DNA of 64,000 nucleotides, from positions 13,655,319 through 13,719,318 of the forward strand of contig BSYO01000006.1 of NCBI GenBank assembly GCA_033239525.1. The letters are read 5' to 3'. The DNA is from Nepenthes gracilis (lineage: Eukaryota > Streptophyta > Magnoliopsida > Caryophyllales > Nepenthaceae). This document shows, in pieces, positions 32,990 through 44,262 of this stretch. The position numbers were made by a program, and so were the translations under genes. The notes beneath the pieces are model-generated. The model had not been told where the DNA came from and did not search any database. It saw nothing but the letters and a program-made list of their open reading frames with translations. Each line of letters begins with the position of its first letter. Position 1 is the stretch's first letter.

Positions 32990-34950
32990 TTTTGATGTGT
33001 ATTGGGCCGATTTCGCGTCCTATCATTCACATTGGCCGATTCTATTTTTGTGCACCGGTTTGACTTTGAGGCCGGGCTGTCTTGGCATTTCTATTGCCGA
33101 TTGGGATGGAGGTAGCCGATTTGGTCTTGCGTGCAAAATGCCGATTTGGCTTTGCAGTACAAATGCCGATTTGGATGTGCGGCTCATTTGCCGACTTCGA
33201 ATTGAGGCTGGTTTTGTTTTTTTGCTGACTTGGAATGACAATTGCCGTTGTGGACTTAAGGGTGCCGATTTGGATTTTTTTTTTTTTGGTAAGTAAGTGT
33301 GTAATTTGGATTAATGGGAGAAAAATTTACAAAAGATTATGTTAAGACTCCAAGTTTTTTGACTTGGAGTTAGAACATAAAACGCTGGGGTATACCTCGA
33401 GCATCTGGTACGACAAAAGGTTGCTCAAAACCTAAGAGGAACAATCTAACAGAAACACGAAAAAGTTGTATACAAACAACAGCAAAAAAACAATCATCCG
33501 ACCACCTCGCTGCAGCTAGCTACAACAACCCGGATCTGTCGGCAACCCATAGCAGCCGAGGTCCAACAGAAAGAAGAATAGGTCAGTTTCAGGCAAGCGA
33601 CAGCAGCAAGCGGACACATCCTAGTTTCCAACTACTAAATATCGATCAGCAGGCCATTGACAGCATTCAGCCTCACGGCAGCAGCAAACGGCACAATTGA
33701 TAGCAGCTTTCATCATCAGCAAGTCAAGCAGCAGCCAACGCCAGCAAAATACCGGGGAGCTAGATAATTCAGCAGAGCCCGCACTTTATGTAGCCTTCTG
33801 TCTAAAGCTCCAGATGCACCACACAACAAAGAGCATCCCAAAGTGGCTTTCTTCACATCCACTATGGTCTCTTCCAATGAGCAGCACATCAGCTCATCAA
33901 TCCTCGATCACCAGCAGCACAGATCAGGCCACCGGTAAAGGTGCAGCATCCAGAAGCCAAGGACCACCTGTGTAACATAAAATTCCAAATCCACACTGTT
34001 GAAATGAGTAACAGCAAATCACCAGTGGGCATTCTTCACCAGGCAACATCCGAATAAAGCAGGAGGAAAAAATCAGCAACAAGATCCATTAACATCCTAA
34101 AAATAATCCATCCCCAAGCTAATGCCAACTGCAATCAGTTCCCTGCAGCGTCAACACAGCATGCCGCAGTGCAGCATTCGAATGCAGCACAAACACCAGG
34201 CACTTTTGCATCAGCAAGGAAAGGTGCAACAGCAGCTGATTCCCGGCCAACAATTGAGCACATCAGCACATTTGGCAGCAAATCAGCAAGGAAAGGTGCC
34301 GATTTGGACTGCGCTTCAAATTGTCGATTTGGACTTGCGTGTTAATTGCCGATTTCGATTTGAGTCGCAAGTGCCGATTTGGAATTACGGTTCGGAGGCA
34401 AGTTGGGCTTTGAGGCTGGATTGGCTTAGCCGTCAAGGCTTATCAATTGCCATTTTTTGAACTAGAGGGTTCCGATTTGGACCCTTATGCAGATTTTGAC
34501 AGGAGGCTGGTTTGGATTTGCTGACTAGGCATATCAAATGCTGATTTGGACTTGAGGTTGCTGATCTCAACTTTCACTTCAATTGCCGGATTCGACATGC
34601 GTTCAGGTTTGCTTCATTGCCGGTTTGCTGGTGTGGGTGGGATGATCCCCTTTGATGTGGCCAGCCTTATTAATTTTGCCGGTTTACCGGAATGCTTTCT
34701 CATCCTGCTGAGATTTTTATGGTGGCCGGATGGGCTTTGAGGCCGGTTTGGCTTGCTGACATGGAATGTCAAATGCCGTTTTGAACTTGCGCTGCAATTG
34801 CCAATTTCGACTTATGGCCGGTTTGGCTTTACTGTGGCCGATTTCAATTGCCGTTCTTCATGCCGGTTTGGCTCTGCTGCTCATATGCCGAGTTGGACTC
34901 GAGGTTGCCGGTTTGGCCTTGAGGCCGAAGTGGCTGATATGCTGTGCTCC
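32990..34950 (+). repeat. Second GCCGATTTGG repeat field, split by an insertion
   Basis: The same irregular units as at 20560-21480 and the same order, so the two fields are homologous copies rather than independent arrays. It is interrupted at 33275-34294 by a minus-strand element whose TSD, GGTGCCGATTTGGA, is itself one repeat unit. Confidence 0.85.
33275..34294 (-). mobile_element. Nested 1.02-kb non-autonomous insertion, 14-bp TSD
   Basis: GGTGCCGATTTGGA flanks it at 33261-33274 and 34295-34308; the uninterrupted sequence is seen at 20836-20860. Poly T and GGTAAGTAAGTGTG at the left, hairpin (CTCCAAGTTTTTTGACTTGGAG) near 33350, CAG-rich body, no domain. It resembles 15467-16637 in its first 300 bp. 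Confidence 0.93.
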
Positions 34951-35499
34951 AGTGATGTGGGTGCAGATGCCGAATTGGATGGAGTGCAACTGGTGTGCAG
35001 TTGGTCTGAAGCTGGTGGTTCTGCCTATTTTGCTGCCCCTGAAGTAGCCCCTGTATGAAGCAGGGTGATCGGCAGATTTTGGAAGGCTGATGCTGAATTG
35101 GCTACAGAGGCAGCCCTGCTGCAGATGGTGTGCTGATATTCCCGTGGGAGGAGTGTGCGGGTGCTGGTTTGCTTGCCTGCTTCAATTTGCTATCCAGTTT
35201 ACAGCTGGTGCATTTAGAAATTGCTCTAAATCTACCTGTTGCCAATTTTGGTACTACCCTTGGATTGGCATGTTTTGCTTAGGAATTGCTTTATTGATGT
35301 TGGAGCGTCTTGATTGTATCGAATGATTACCAGCAATTTTGTTTTCTCTGTTGGTTTCATCCATTGTATCTATTTGGTCGGGGCATGCCCTAGTGCTTAT
35401 GGTTTATCCCCAAGTTGGAAAAACACTTGGTAATAAACCATTATTTGTAAAATTTTTTCTCCCATTAATTCAAATCACTTACTTACCAAAAAAAAAAAC

Positions 35500-35683
35500 A
35501 TGATTTTTTGTTTGATTTCTTTAATTCATGTTGGTCTGATATGTCCGAGATTACAAAAAATTTATTCAGATCCTCCTTTCCATTGGAGGAGGATTTCCTG
35601 AATTGTCCATCGAGTGCTTACTTTGAAGTCCTCCGCTTGGTTGTGACTGCTAATTCCTCAAAACCGCACATTGACTCCCTAGG
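35500..35683 (+). pseudogene. LINE ORF1 linker with FLNSCW region, right half
   Basis: Continues the relic of 18736-19333 after the 16-kb composite. The frame reads FDFFNSCWSDMSEITKNLF and SSAYFEVLRLVVTANSSKPH, matching the minus frames at 58091-58545 and 42690-44036. It breaks at about 35683 where a GC-rich 5' leader of another LINE begins. Confidence 0.8.
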
Positions 35684-37382
35684 GTGGCTCATTGGCGATT
35701 CTCTCCCTCTCGTTGGCGATTTTTGAATCCCTGCCTAGCCCCGCCTTCAACCATCCTCGCCGGCGCCCATGGCGCCGGTCGCCACCCCGCCCTCTCGCCT
35801 CCCTGAAAGTCTCTCCACTCCTCTCTCCCTCGACCATTCTCTTCAAATTCCCTCGGCCCCCTCCTCTCCTTCCTTTCCTCGTCCGGCTACACCCTGACCT
35901 CTGAATGCCTCAACCCCATCCCCCTCTTCCCATCTCTCCTCCTCACCATCATCCAAGCCCAATTTTCCCCCCTTGCTGCCGTCAAGTGCCGTAGCCTTCC
36001 GAGGCGTTGCCGTAGCTCTGATTTTGGGGCCCTCTCTGCATCCCCCATCCCTCCTTCCATCCACCCCGTTTCTTTCAATCTGGGTGTCGTCCTGAACACT
36101 CGGTCCACTTCGCCTACCTCGCCCGTCTCTTGTGTTCCAGATGGGGCCTTTCTTGCTTCGGTGAGGAATACGGATAGTTCTGCTCTTTCACATTTGGTGG
36201 ATTCCCTCCCTGAGGTTGGGCCATCTATTGAAGGCTCGATGGCAGCGTTCGCCTGCTACGGGGCTATGGACTGCTCAATTCAACACTACTACCCTGCTGG
36301 GATTCCTCCCATCTTGGCTGGTCCTTCATCTGGGATTCTAAACCGTCAAACTGCCTTCGGTTCTATATCTGGCACGGGCTGTCCTTTGGAGCCCCCCTCG
36401 GTTGTGTCTAAATTACGCCCTTCTGAAGGATTGCCTGCCCTGAGTCTTGGGGTCACTGGATCCATCAGAGCCAATGGATCATGTTAGCCTGCTGTCCATG
36501 GCCCCTGCCAGCCGTGTGGCTCGTGGGCTTCGGTAGTCGAAAAGAGGGCTTTTAGAGGTAAGTCTCCTCTTAAATTCTTCCCTCCCAGCTCCCCTGATCT
36601 TGAGAATATCATTTTGTCCCCCCCTCCGGATGTTATCTAACAGGGTCTGGACCTGTGGGGTACCACTCTCGTGGGATATTTTGTGGGTAATCCCGTTCAT
36701 TTCAATGCTGTAAATAACATTACTAGGAAAATTTGGAGGCGATTCGAGCTACAACATGTAGCGGGGAATGAATCGGGTTTCTTTTTCTTTCGTTTTTCCT
36801 CAAGCGAAATGCTGGACAAATGTCTTAATAGTGGCCTGTAGACAATTGCCGGCCATACTCTTTTCCTTAAGATATGGAAGCTGGGAATGGTTTTATCCCG
36901 TGAGGAGCACAAATCATTTCCAGTTTGGATCACCATGTATGGGGTCCCGGTTGAATACTGGACCCCTCTGGGTTTATGCTGGATCGCGAGTGCGGTTGGG
37001 AAACCCCTTCGATTAGACCCAGTTACGGAAAAATTTGAGCGGTTGGGCTTTGCTAGAATTTGTGTCGAAATGGGGGCCGAAGCCCCCCGGCCGAAATTTG
37101 TGGAGATCCGCACAAATGGTTGCGCCGTCCAATTGGCTGATCAACTAAGAGAAATTAAAATTGAGTACCATCATAAGACGGCACGGAGTGATGCCCCCAA
37201 AAAGAGCGGGAGTTAGGGCCCTCAAACCAAATCTTCTTGGGTCCCTAAGAAGATGGTCATTCCACGGTCTATCAATGCAATTGCCTCTCCTAGGAGGTCT
37301 CCATGCACGAAAGTTGTTTTACCCCTAGGTAATTCCGCTCAGAAGGAATTGTCTTCAGACAATCCATTCAGCATTCTTCAGG
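35684..37382 (+). pseudogene. LINE 5' part with DUF4283-type ORF1, decayed
   Basis: A GC-rich leader (35690-36100) is followed by several frames of an ORF1 very like that of the near-intact LINE: LDLWGTTLVGYFVGNPVHFN, FRFSSSEMLDKCLNS, EYWTPLGLCWIASAVGKPLR and a KKSGS stretch ending in TAG at 37214-37216, then PFSILQ. Frame changes near 36540 and 36840-36890. As in that LINE the zinc knuckle is absent (EYHHKTARSDAPKK). An insertion interrupts coding at 37382; it resumes at 39669. Confidence 0.8.
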
Positions 37383-39668
37383 GTTTATCCTCCTGCCAGC
37401 AGATGAGCTTGCTGCTGCCTGGAGGATTTTGTGTAAGCTGGTGCAGAATCCAACAAGGTGGACTATTGCTGGTTCTTGTGATGGGTTGAACATGTTGTTG
37501 CAGGCTGCTGTTTTGTTGATCCCTGCCTGACTGTGATTCGGCTGCCCCTTTTTTGATCTCTGTGAGGATTGAGAGTTGGATGCCTGTCCTGCAGATGTTG
37601 ATGAAGGGTTGCTGCTGATGGTGAACGCTATTCTTGCTGGTGTATAGTGTTCCCCCACTTGTCAGTTCTGTTACTTTTTGGAGGGTGCTGGTCCTGATTT
37701 CTTGAGTTTGACATGGTGTGCTGGAGTGTCCTTCGTACATGAAGTGGTGGTTGGTGGCTTTGCATGCTTCTGATGGTGTGGACATTGGTTTGAGCTTCTG
37801 GACTGGGTTATATGCACTCAGTTCTGCTCCTGCTGTAGTCCTCGTTGCTGCTGTAGCAGGCGCAGTGGACCTTGTGTTTGGTCCTCTTTGCTGGCGCTGG
37901 AATATTTCTGCCCATGAATGGTGGACTCGCTGCCGAGGTGGTGCTGTCTTGTAGGATTGTTGGCTTTTTATGCTACATTTACTGATCTACTAATTCTGCC
38001 GGAGGTGATGTGCTGGTTTATTAATCAGCTTTGCTGCTGGAGGCAATACAGAATAGGTGGAAGCAAGCTGGGGCACTCCTGCTGGCTTAATGGTTTGGGG
38101 GTGCATTCGCAAATTAGCATGCTTGAGTTTCTCGACTCCAATGGCTCTACTGCTGCAACTGGTGGAATTGGTAGTATGCCGGCAGTTGCCATTTCATGGA
38201 ATTCCATCTGCAGGCTGCCTGGAACACCGGGTGACACCTGGTTGTGAACTGCAGCTGTTAGTTGTCTGATGAGGAGAGAAGCTTGGCTCCTGTTTTTTTG
38301 CTCTATTTGAGGGAGGTGCTGCTGGGGTAGCTGGGTTAGCGAATGGTGGTAATTGATGTTCCTGCTGGCATGAGAAGGATCTGACCTGCTGAGAAGATTC
38401 AGTCGGCTATTGCTATACTGGTGTGAGAGTGAAGTGCATGAGGTTGTCCCTGGTTTTTTGCTATGTTGTAGTCTCAGCTTGAGGAATTTTAATCTGGTTT
38501 TATTGATGTCCCTAGATACTGATGGTGTCAATACGGCCATGTGATTATAAGCTGTCAAAACTGCTCTGGTGTTGCACTTGAAGACCTTAGCTGCTGCTTT
38601 CATTCGTATGGTCCAGATAGTTGGGATGGGTGTGTATGTCTTGCTGTTTCTTCTGATGCACTATTGATGCATTTGATGCTACCCGGGTTCGTCAATGGCC
38701 TTGATGGGGTTGGTTGGTGATGCCAACTCGATGCTGCTTGATTGGCATTCTCTCTGGGGAGTGTTGGGATAGAGCTTGGTGCTGATGTTGTTCGGACTTA
38801 CCCTGCTGCCATCTTCTTGCTGGAGGTTGGTGCTTTGATGCTGTTGCTGAAGTCTATTTCGCTGGTTTGGTTGCCAGTGTGGGAGTGGGTGGTTATGATG
38901 CAGAATAATTTTCAGTTGGCCTGTATGTATTCTCAAGATGGTGCAGGAGCTGCGGCTTTAGTTATTTGTATCCTTGTTGTCCTGAGGAGGTGTGTTGCTG
39001 AAGAATGATGAGATGGCCTATCATACTTGATGCTGACGGGTGAGCACTGAACTTAGCTGGAATGCTGATTGCTGCTTGCTGAAGCCAGGCGTAAACTACG
39101 AAGGCATATGTTTGCTGCAGGCGCCATTTGTTGGTGTTGGGGGCATTGGAAATCTTGGCCTTGCTGGAATCGATGCAGTACAGGATTAACACTTGATTTA
39201 AATTGTTTGGGCTGGGGTTGAGCTGCTGTTCTTGGCTCTGCTGTCCGGATGCTACTGGTGTTTGCTGGTTTAGAATGTGCCGGCTGATTGTTTTGATGAT
39301 TCTATTTTGTGGTTGCTGGAGCTGATGTTGCATTTCAGATCTGGTTTCTGCACTGCTGTATGCCGGCTATTTTTTCTCGTCTTTGATGGCTGGCTTTGAT
39401 ATTACCCTTTTGCTGTGTTTCTCATGTCGACTTGGTAGCGGTGGTCATTGAGTTAGGTCTTTTTTTAGGCTGGTCTCATATTTTGTTGATTAGTTTGATC
39501 GTGTATCCTCCTAGTGATGGTTTTTGTATTTTCTGATGTATATGTTGCTCGGGGTATGCCCAAGCGGTTTTTGTTTTTACTCCAAGTCAAAATACTTGGC
39601 GTAAAAACATAGATTCTATAATTTTTTATCCCTATAATCCAAAACACTTACTTACCAAAAAAAAAAAA
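37383..39668 (+). mobile_element. Non-autonomous LINE-family insertion, 2.29 kb, 13-bp TSD
   Basis: AGCATTCTTCAGG flanks it at 37370-37382 and 39668-39680, and host ORF1 reads through (NPFSILQ then EPLPEDP). CTG-rich, no protein domain. 3' end: TCCTCCTAGTGATGG, GGGGTATGCCC, the hairpin (TTTTTACTCCAAGTCAAAAT...) near 39572-39605, CACTTACTTACC, A12. Almost the same tail variant as 17511-18564, so these two are close relatives. Confidence 0.93.
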
Positions 39669-39763
39669 GCATTCTTCAGGAGCCTCTCCCTGAAGACCCT
39701 ATGGTGTCTGATATTCACATCCCGCCGAATCACCTGATTGAGGATTCTCTGGCTCCTCCTCTA
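39669..39763 (+). pseudogene. Continuation of the LINE ORF1 after the insertion
   Basis: Reads LQEPLPEDPMVSDIHIPPNH, matching LQEPIPEDQMMPEYLSSPNH of the near-intact LINE. It is cut at 39763 by the tail of a minus-strand element; I did not find its continuation. Confidence 0.8.
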
Positions 39764-40907
39764 TTTTTTTTTGGTAAGTAAGTTTAATGAATTAAATGAA
39801 AAAAAAATTATAAAAAATGATGTTATAACTCTAAGTGTTTTGCCAACTTAGAGTTAGAACAACGAGCTAGGGCATATCCCGAGCAACAACATGAACAAAA
39901 TCATGAAACGAGTAACAAAAATTTAAGAAAAATTCTCACCAAGGTGAGATTTCCAAGAAAGACCGAAAGCTACCCGGCCCTGCAACTATACAAACTCAAA
40001 AAGCCACCATAGAAGCGTCAAAAATGGGAAGCTTCAGCCCCATCTTCACATTCGTACTAGGGAAGACACTGCAGCGAAAAGTGGCCAGCTACTCCGGGCA
40101 CCCACCATCGCCAACCGACCTCATCAGCAAAAATAGCCCAATCCTTATCTGCTGAGGCAAAGCATCGAGAGCATCACCAAAAACATCGCTGACAGTATAT
40201 CCACAAGCCTGCTGCATCATGGCCAACAGCTTAGTTTCATATATCACTCAGTGGAGCCAGCCACTCAGCATAGCAAAAGAGATGAGACCATAATTCAAGG
40301 GCACCTGACATGGAAAACCATAAGCCAACAGCAGCCGACAGCAAAAAGAAGATTGGGAACAAAGCATCGGCATCAACACAACAAATTCAGCAATGTTGCA
40401 GCAAGGGGCTGAAGGCATCAGCATAGCAACAAAACAGAACAGCCACACCACTGCCACCACCACATCAGTACTGTTGGTATACCAAACCAGCCCACAACCA
40501 ACAGCAACAGGAGAAGCGACAATTAATTCATCACACCATCTTGAAGACACTGCAGCAGACTGCATTTTCACTTCAGCACCTCAATACCAACGATCATCAT
40601 TGCTGCAGAAAAATTCAAGAGTCAAACTGCTGTCTTCCACTTCATCAATCCACATACACCGCTGCATCAGCTAAGAGCTTTAGAGTGCTATAAATATGTG
40701 CAAGGTGGCAGCAATGTCAATCCTGATTGTGCAGTCGGCACAAAGAAAGTAGATTCGAAAACAGCAAAGATCAGCTGCGTCAACCGCGTCAGGACACTAT
40801 CCCATCACAGCAATTTCAGCATAGGGAGGTCCCAAGCTGGTATCTGCATTGGCGCAAGTAGCTAGCTCCTCCAATACATAATGCCCAACAGTATCGGCAT
40901 GACATAT
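39764..40907 (-). mobile_element. 3' region and tail of a minus ORF1-only LINE element
   Basis: T8GGTAAGTAAG at 39764-39781, hairpin (CTCTAAGTGTTTTGCCAACTTAGAG) near 39827, GGGCATATCCCGAGC near 39870, then CAG-rich non-coding sequence that joins directly to ORF1 coding at 40908. No endonuclease or RT lies between, the same architecture as 22579-35498. Confidence 0.7.
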
Positions 40908-41474
40908 CTATGGAGGTTGGGAAGTAATTGGATCCCTATTAGTTACCAGCACCTCATCAGACGTGTCATGGTGAGGTGGACCAGGAGAAGCAAGAGCCAG
41001 ACTAGAGTTACATGCATCGTGAGATTCCAGTCTATCCATCCCCACCACCTCTGGGGGTAATTCAACCTGAGTGACAGAAGTCCCCAGATTTGGCAGAACA
41101 TCCTCCTCAAGAAGAATCTCAAAGGAGTTGGACGTGGATATAGCAGCGTGATTTTCCTTTACAATCTCCTTATGAGATGATGGGTTCTTTGTAGCAGGAC
41201 CAGGAGACGACGAAGGGAGAGGCAACACCCTTCCTGTGGCCTTATACATCTTCTTCGGTTGGCAGAATGAATGGCCCACTTTTTGACAAGAACGACATCG
41301 CACCAGCTTCCTTTGATATTCAATTGTAACCTCTATACTTAAATCCGGTTCAGTACACGCATTTGCACAGGGTTTTAACCTGATTTTATCCGGCAGCGTG
41401 ATCCCAGGTTCAACTTCCACACACACTCGGGCATATTGCATTCGATCCATACGAGTCGTAACCTGAACACACAC
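40908..41474 (-). pseudogene. ORF1 C-terminal half with zinc knuckle
   Basis: The minus frame begins within DUF4283 (TTRMDRMQYARVCVEVEPG), continues with IEVTIEYQRKLVRCRSCQKV and carries a knuckle-like CRSCQKVGHSFC, spacing CX2CX4HX2C rather than the usual CX2CX4HX4C, then a polar linker with NSFEILLEED. The sequence before TTRMDRM is a CA/TG microsatellite followed by TTCAG, so the N-terminal half is missing. The CCHC motif separates this subfamily from the knuckle-less LINEs at 24276 and 35684. Confidence 0.8.
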
Positions 41475-42505
41475 ACACGCAAGAAATCAGAATCAAAACA
41501 GCAGAAGACAATACAATTGCCATCAGCATAGTTTATGGGCAAGTCAACATCCATAGCAGGATATCAACAGCATAGTCCTCGGCCGTGAGCCTGCAACCAA
41601 TCCAGCAACTTCTCCCCCAACTCAGAGCAAAAACAGCAGAGGAAATTTCAAACATAATCCTCGGACAATTTTTACACATGCCAAAATATGGGCATTGCTC
41701 CCACATCATACGGCCAGGAAACCTCACGGCACAAGCAGAAGCATCCAAGAGCGTAGAGCTCTCAGACTCGTCCATCAGGCCTCGGCCTCTGGGATAAGTC
41801 TACATCAAACAACAATGATGGCACCACGACATCTTCAGAAACTCAACCCACCAGTACACACCAGAAAGGAGCCTTCATCCAATCCGCAACCGGTCAGGCA
41901 ACCAACATTGCATACCGAGATGGCACCCTGGCCACTCAGGACAACCCAGTAGAGAGGGCACTCGCAGCATTCCACACCCAACAACCACATCCCGAAGTTC
42001 ACCATCAGGACCGCAGCAGTTGGCAGCAGAAGGAACCAAGCAGCACGACTCTACATCATGCCAAAATCTAGCAGCCCAAGGGAGATCTGCACCGCATTGG
42101 GGAGTCCTACAGAGGGGCAACTTAAGTTCTGAAGAAAATGCTGAGCCACCATCCACCACAATTAGCCGAAACAACGGGTGCTAGTTCAGCAAACTACGAC
42201 GGTAAAGCCAGATCAACTCAGGATAATGCAATTTTCGGGCAAAGGAGCATCTGCACAGCAACTCAAAACAGAAGCTTTGATCAACCATTGCAGTCACAAC
42301 AAACATAGGAGCCAAAACCAAGAAAACTGCAGGGGCAACAACACCACTTTGTCTAGAAAAACATATCAGAAGCAGTAACAATGCAGCGCCAACAATAAAC
42401 CAGCAACAACCGTATTCAGCATCAAAAAAACTACACTGAAACTTTAGCAGTAGTTCAAAACAGACCCCATAGCATAGAGAATACACTCGGGGTAAAGGCC
42501 AAAAA
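41475..42505 (-). other. CAG-rich non-coding LINE-family sequence
   Basis: No domain in either strand. Composition matches the 3' regions of minus-strand family members. It lies between an ORF1 linker relic (42506-44262) and the ORF1 fragment at 40908-41474, and is probably the 3' region following the former. No tail identified. Confidence 0.45.
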
Positions 42506-44262
42506 TCAAGAAACAGCAGCAAATTCTCTGTTCCCATACCAACCCAACCCCAAACCCAAAACCAACAGGCTCTCATGTTTGAGGAGATTGTTGTTTCTTG
42601 GACACAAATTTTCGCCGTCTTCGGGACTTGGCATGCTGCCAGGTACCATCATGCATGGACGAAACTTGAAAGCTATCCACTTTTTTAACTCTTTGATCAG
42701 ACTATGGTGGAGAGATCTTAGAGGCATCACCATGGAGACCGGCCATTAATTCAGCCAGATTGCTATATTGAAATGCAGGGAAAACCATTTTCACTTTCAA
42801 CAGAGTAGTCAGGAACCCAAATACTAACTTCTCCTTGTTGGGCGACAAGGAAGCAATGTGGGTTTGAGAAACTTCGGCAACCAATAAAAGTCAGAGGGCT
42901 ACCAAATAAGCACCTGAGGAAAAGTCCTGATCCTCTTCAGCCAAAGAAAAGGATGATTTGTGTTTCTGGGTGCTGTCCCTGCTGACCAATTCAGATTGCT
43001 GATGTATATTTGCTGATGCAAGTGAAGGATGTTTTGGCTGTATTCAGAATGCTCCATGTCTCTTGCTGTGCCCATTGCGATTGATCTTTGCTGCTGTCGA
43101 TGGCTACTGAATCTGAGTAGCAGCTGAACGGGCAGCTACTGTTGCATATTTGCATGGATTGTCCTCTGCTTCTCTTGGTATGATGTATCTCCTGATTGGA
43201 TTTTGTGGTTATGCTGAATTGTCACTTGGCAGTTTCCTTGCTGTTGTGACCCGAAATTGTTGAATTGGCGTTGATGCTACAGCAGTTGGTGAATAGATCT
43301 CCTGTTGCAAACTTTTGGTTATGCTCGTGGATTGGCATGTTTTGTTTAGGAACTGCTCTATTGAAGTTAGAGTATTTTGATTGTATTGAGTGAATTCCAG
43401 CATTTTTGGTTCTCTGTTGGTTTCATTCGTTGTATCAATGCGCTTGGTTTCACTTTTTTTTAAAAAAAAAAAAAAAATTGTGCTTGGGCATGCCCTAGCG
43501 CTTATGGTTTATCCCCAAGTCGGAAAAACACTTGGAGATAAATCATTACTTGTAAAATTTTTTCTCCCATTAATCCAAATCACTTACTTACCAAAAAAAA
43601 AAAAAGAAAAGGATGATTTGAACTCATTTTTTGTCTCTTCACTTACAGCGCACCAGCAGCTATTCAGGAAACTGAGCACAAGGTCGTTATGCTTAGGAGA
43701 GAAGACGGCAAAAAGTTGTTGAGAGTCTTTTGTCTCCAGTAACAACTTGAGGGCATGAAATATCGGGTCAGCCTCAACTGACACAGCTTCCTTAGACATA
43801 GAATACTGGCTCATGGGATAGCTATTCAAGGACACGAGGTCGTCCGATGCTGGAGGGTTCAGACCCTCCTGAAGGGCTTCCTGAGCCCCGCCCTGCTGAC
43901 CACCATCCAGTGAACCCCTCGGGCTCACTGAGGCAGGCTCAATATGGATTGAATCATCCAGGGAATACTTGCTGGAGAGCCACGTGATTGAGCAGGGTGT
44001 TAGATCAAGATCAACACCATTGGCTAAGCATTCCACAAACGAGGGGTGCGAATCTTAAAACCCATCGATTTGATCCATATCGCAAATAGGATTACCCAGG
44101 ACTAATTGAGCCCTATATGGATCCATTCCCTATTGGGCATCTGGGGCCGCATGAGAGCTGTGAGTAGAGTCGACAGTTTCCTTTTGCACACCATTTGGGC
44201 TTGCATCTGCCAAGACATCAGCCAGCACAAAAACAGTTTCCACAATACCAAGGGAAGCTGCT
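42506..44262 (-). pseudogene. LINE ORF1 linker with the FLNSCW region, interrupted
   Basis: Minus coding at 44262-43606 and 42960-42506. Order: linker, LTPCSITWLSSKYSLDDS, acidic and GQQGG-rich stretch, DPIFHALKLLLETKDSQQLF, SFLNSCWCAVSEETKNEF, then (after the insertion) QTHIASLSPNKEKLVFGFL and LAELMAGLHGDASK, a basic SRRRRK stretch and a stop near the 3' region. The same order occurs at 58091-58545 and 18736/35500. About 140 residues are conserved. Helical content is suggested by the amphipathic pattern; function unknown. It has no counterpart in the near-intact LINE. Confidence 0.75.
42961..43605 (+). mobile_element. 645-bp non-autonomous LINE-family insertion with TSD
   Basis: GAAAAGGATGATTTG occurs at 42946-42960 and 43606-43620; three more A may belong to TSD or tail. 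It contains GGGCATGCCCTAGCG, the hairpin (CCCCAAGTCGGAAAAACACTTGGAG) near 43512, and CACTTACTTACC plus A13. A T9/A15 run lies at about 43450-43475. 3' region only. Its tail variant equals those of 19334-22044 and 22579-35498. Confidence 0.93.

Larger units (their letters stand above)
22579..35498 (+). mobile_element. ORF1-only non-autonomous LINE element, interrupted twice
   Basis: The own sequence of this element is 22579-24275, 32927-33274 and 34295-35498, about 3.2 kb once its two nested insertions (24276-32926 and 33275-34294) are discounted. Order: 5' hairpin (22590-22613), DUF4283 ORF1 (22631-23804), then directly GATGCGGTAGAAATCC and the 3' region with the GCCGATTTGG field, hairpin and poly(A) at about 35488-35498. 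Endonuclease and RT are missing between ORF1 and 3' region. This is the architecture of mammalian HAL1 half-LINEs, arrived at in a plant family. Confidence 0.8.
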
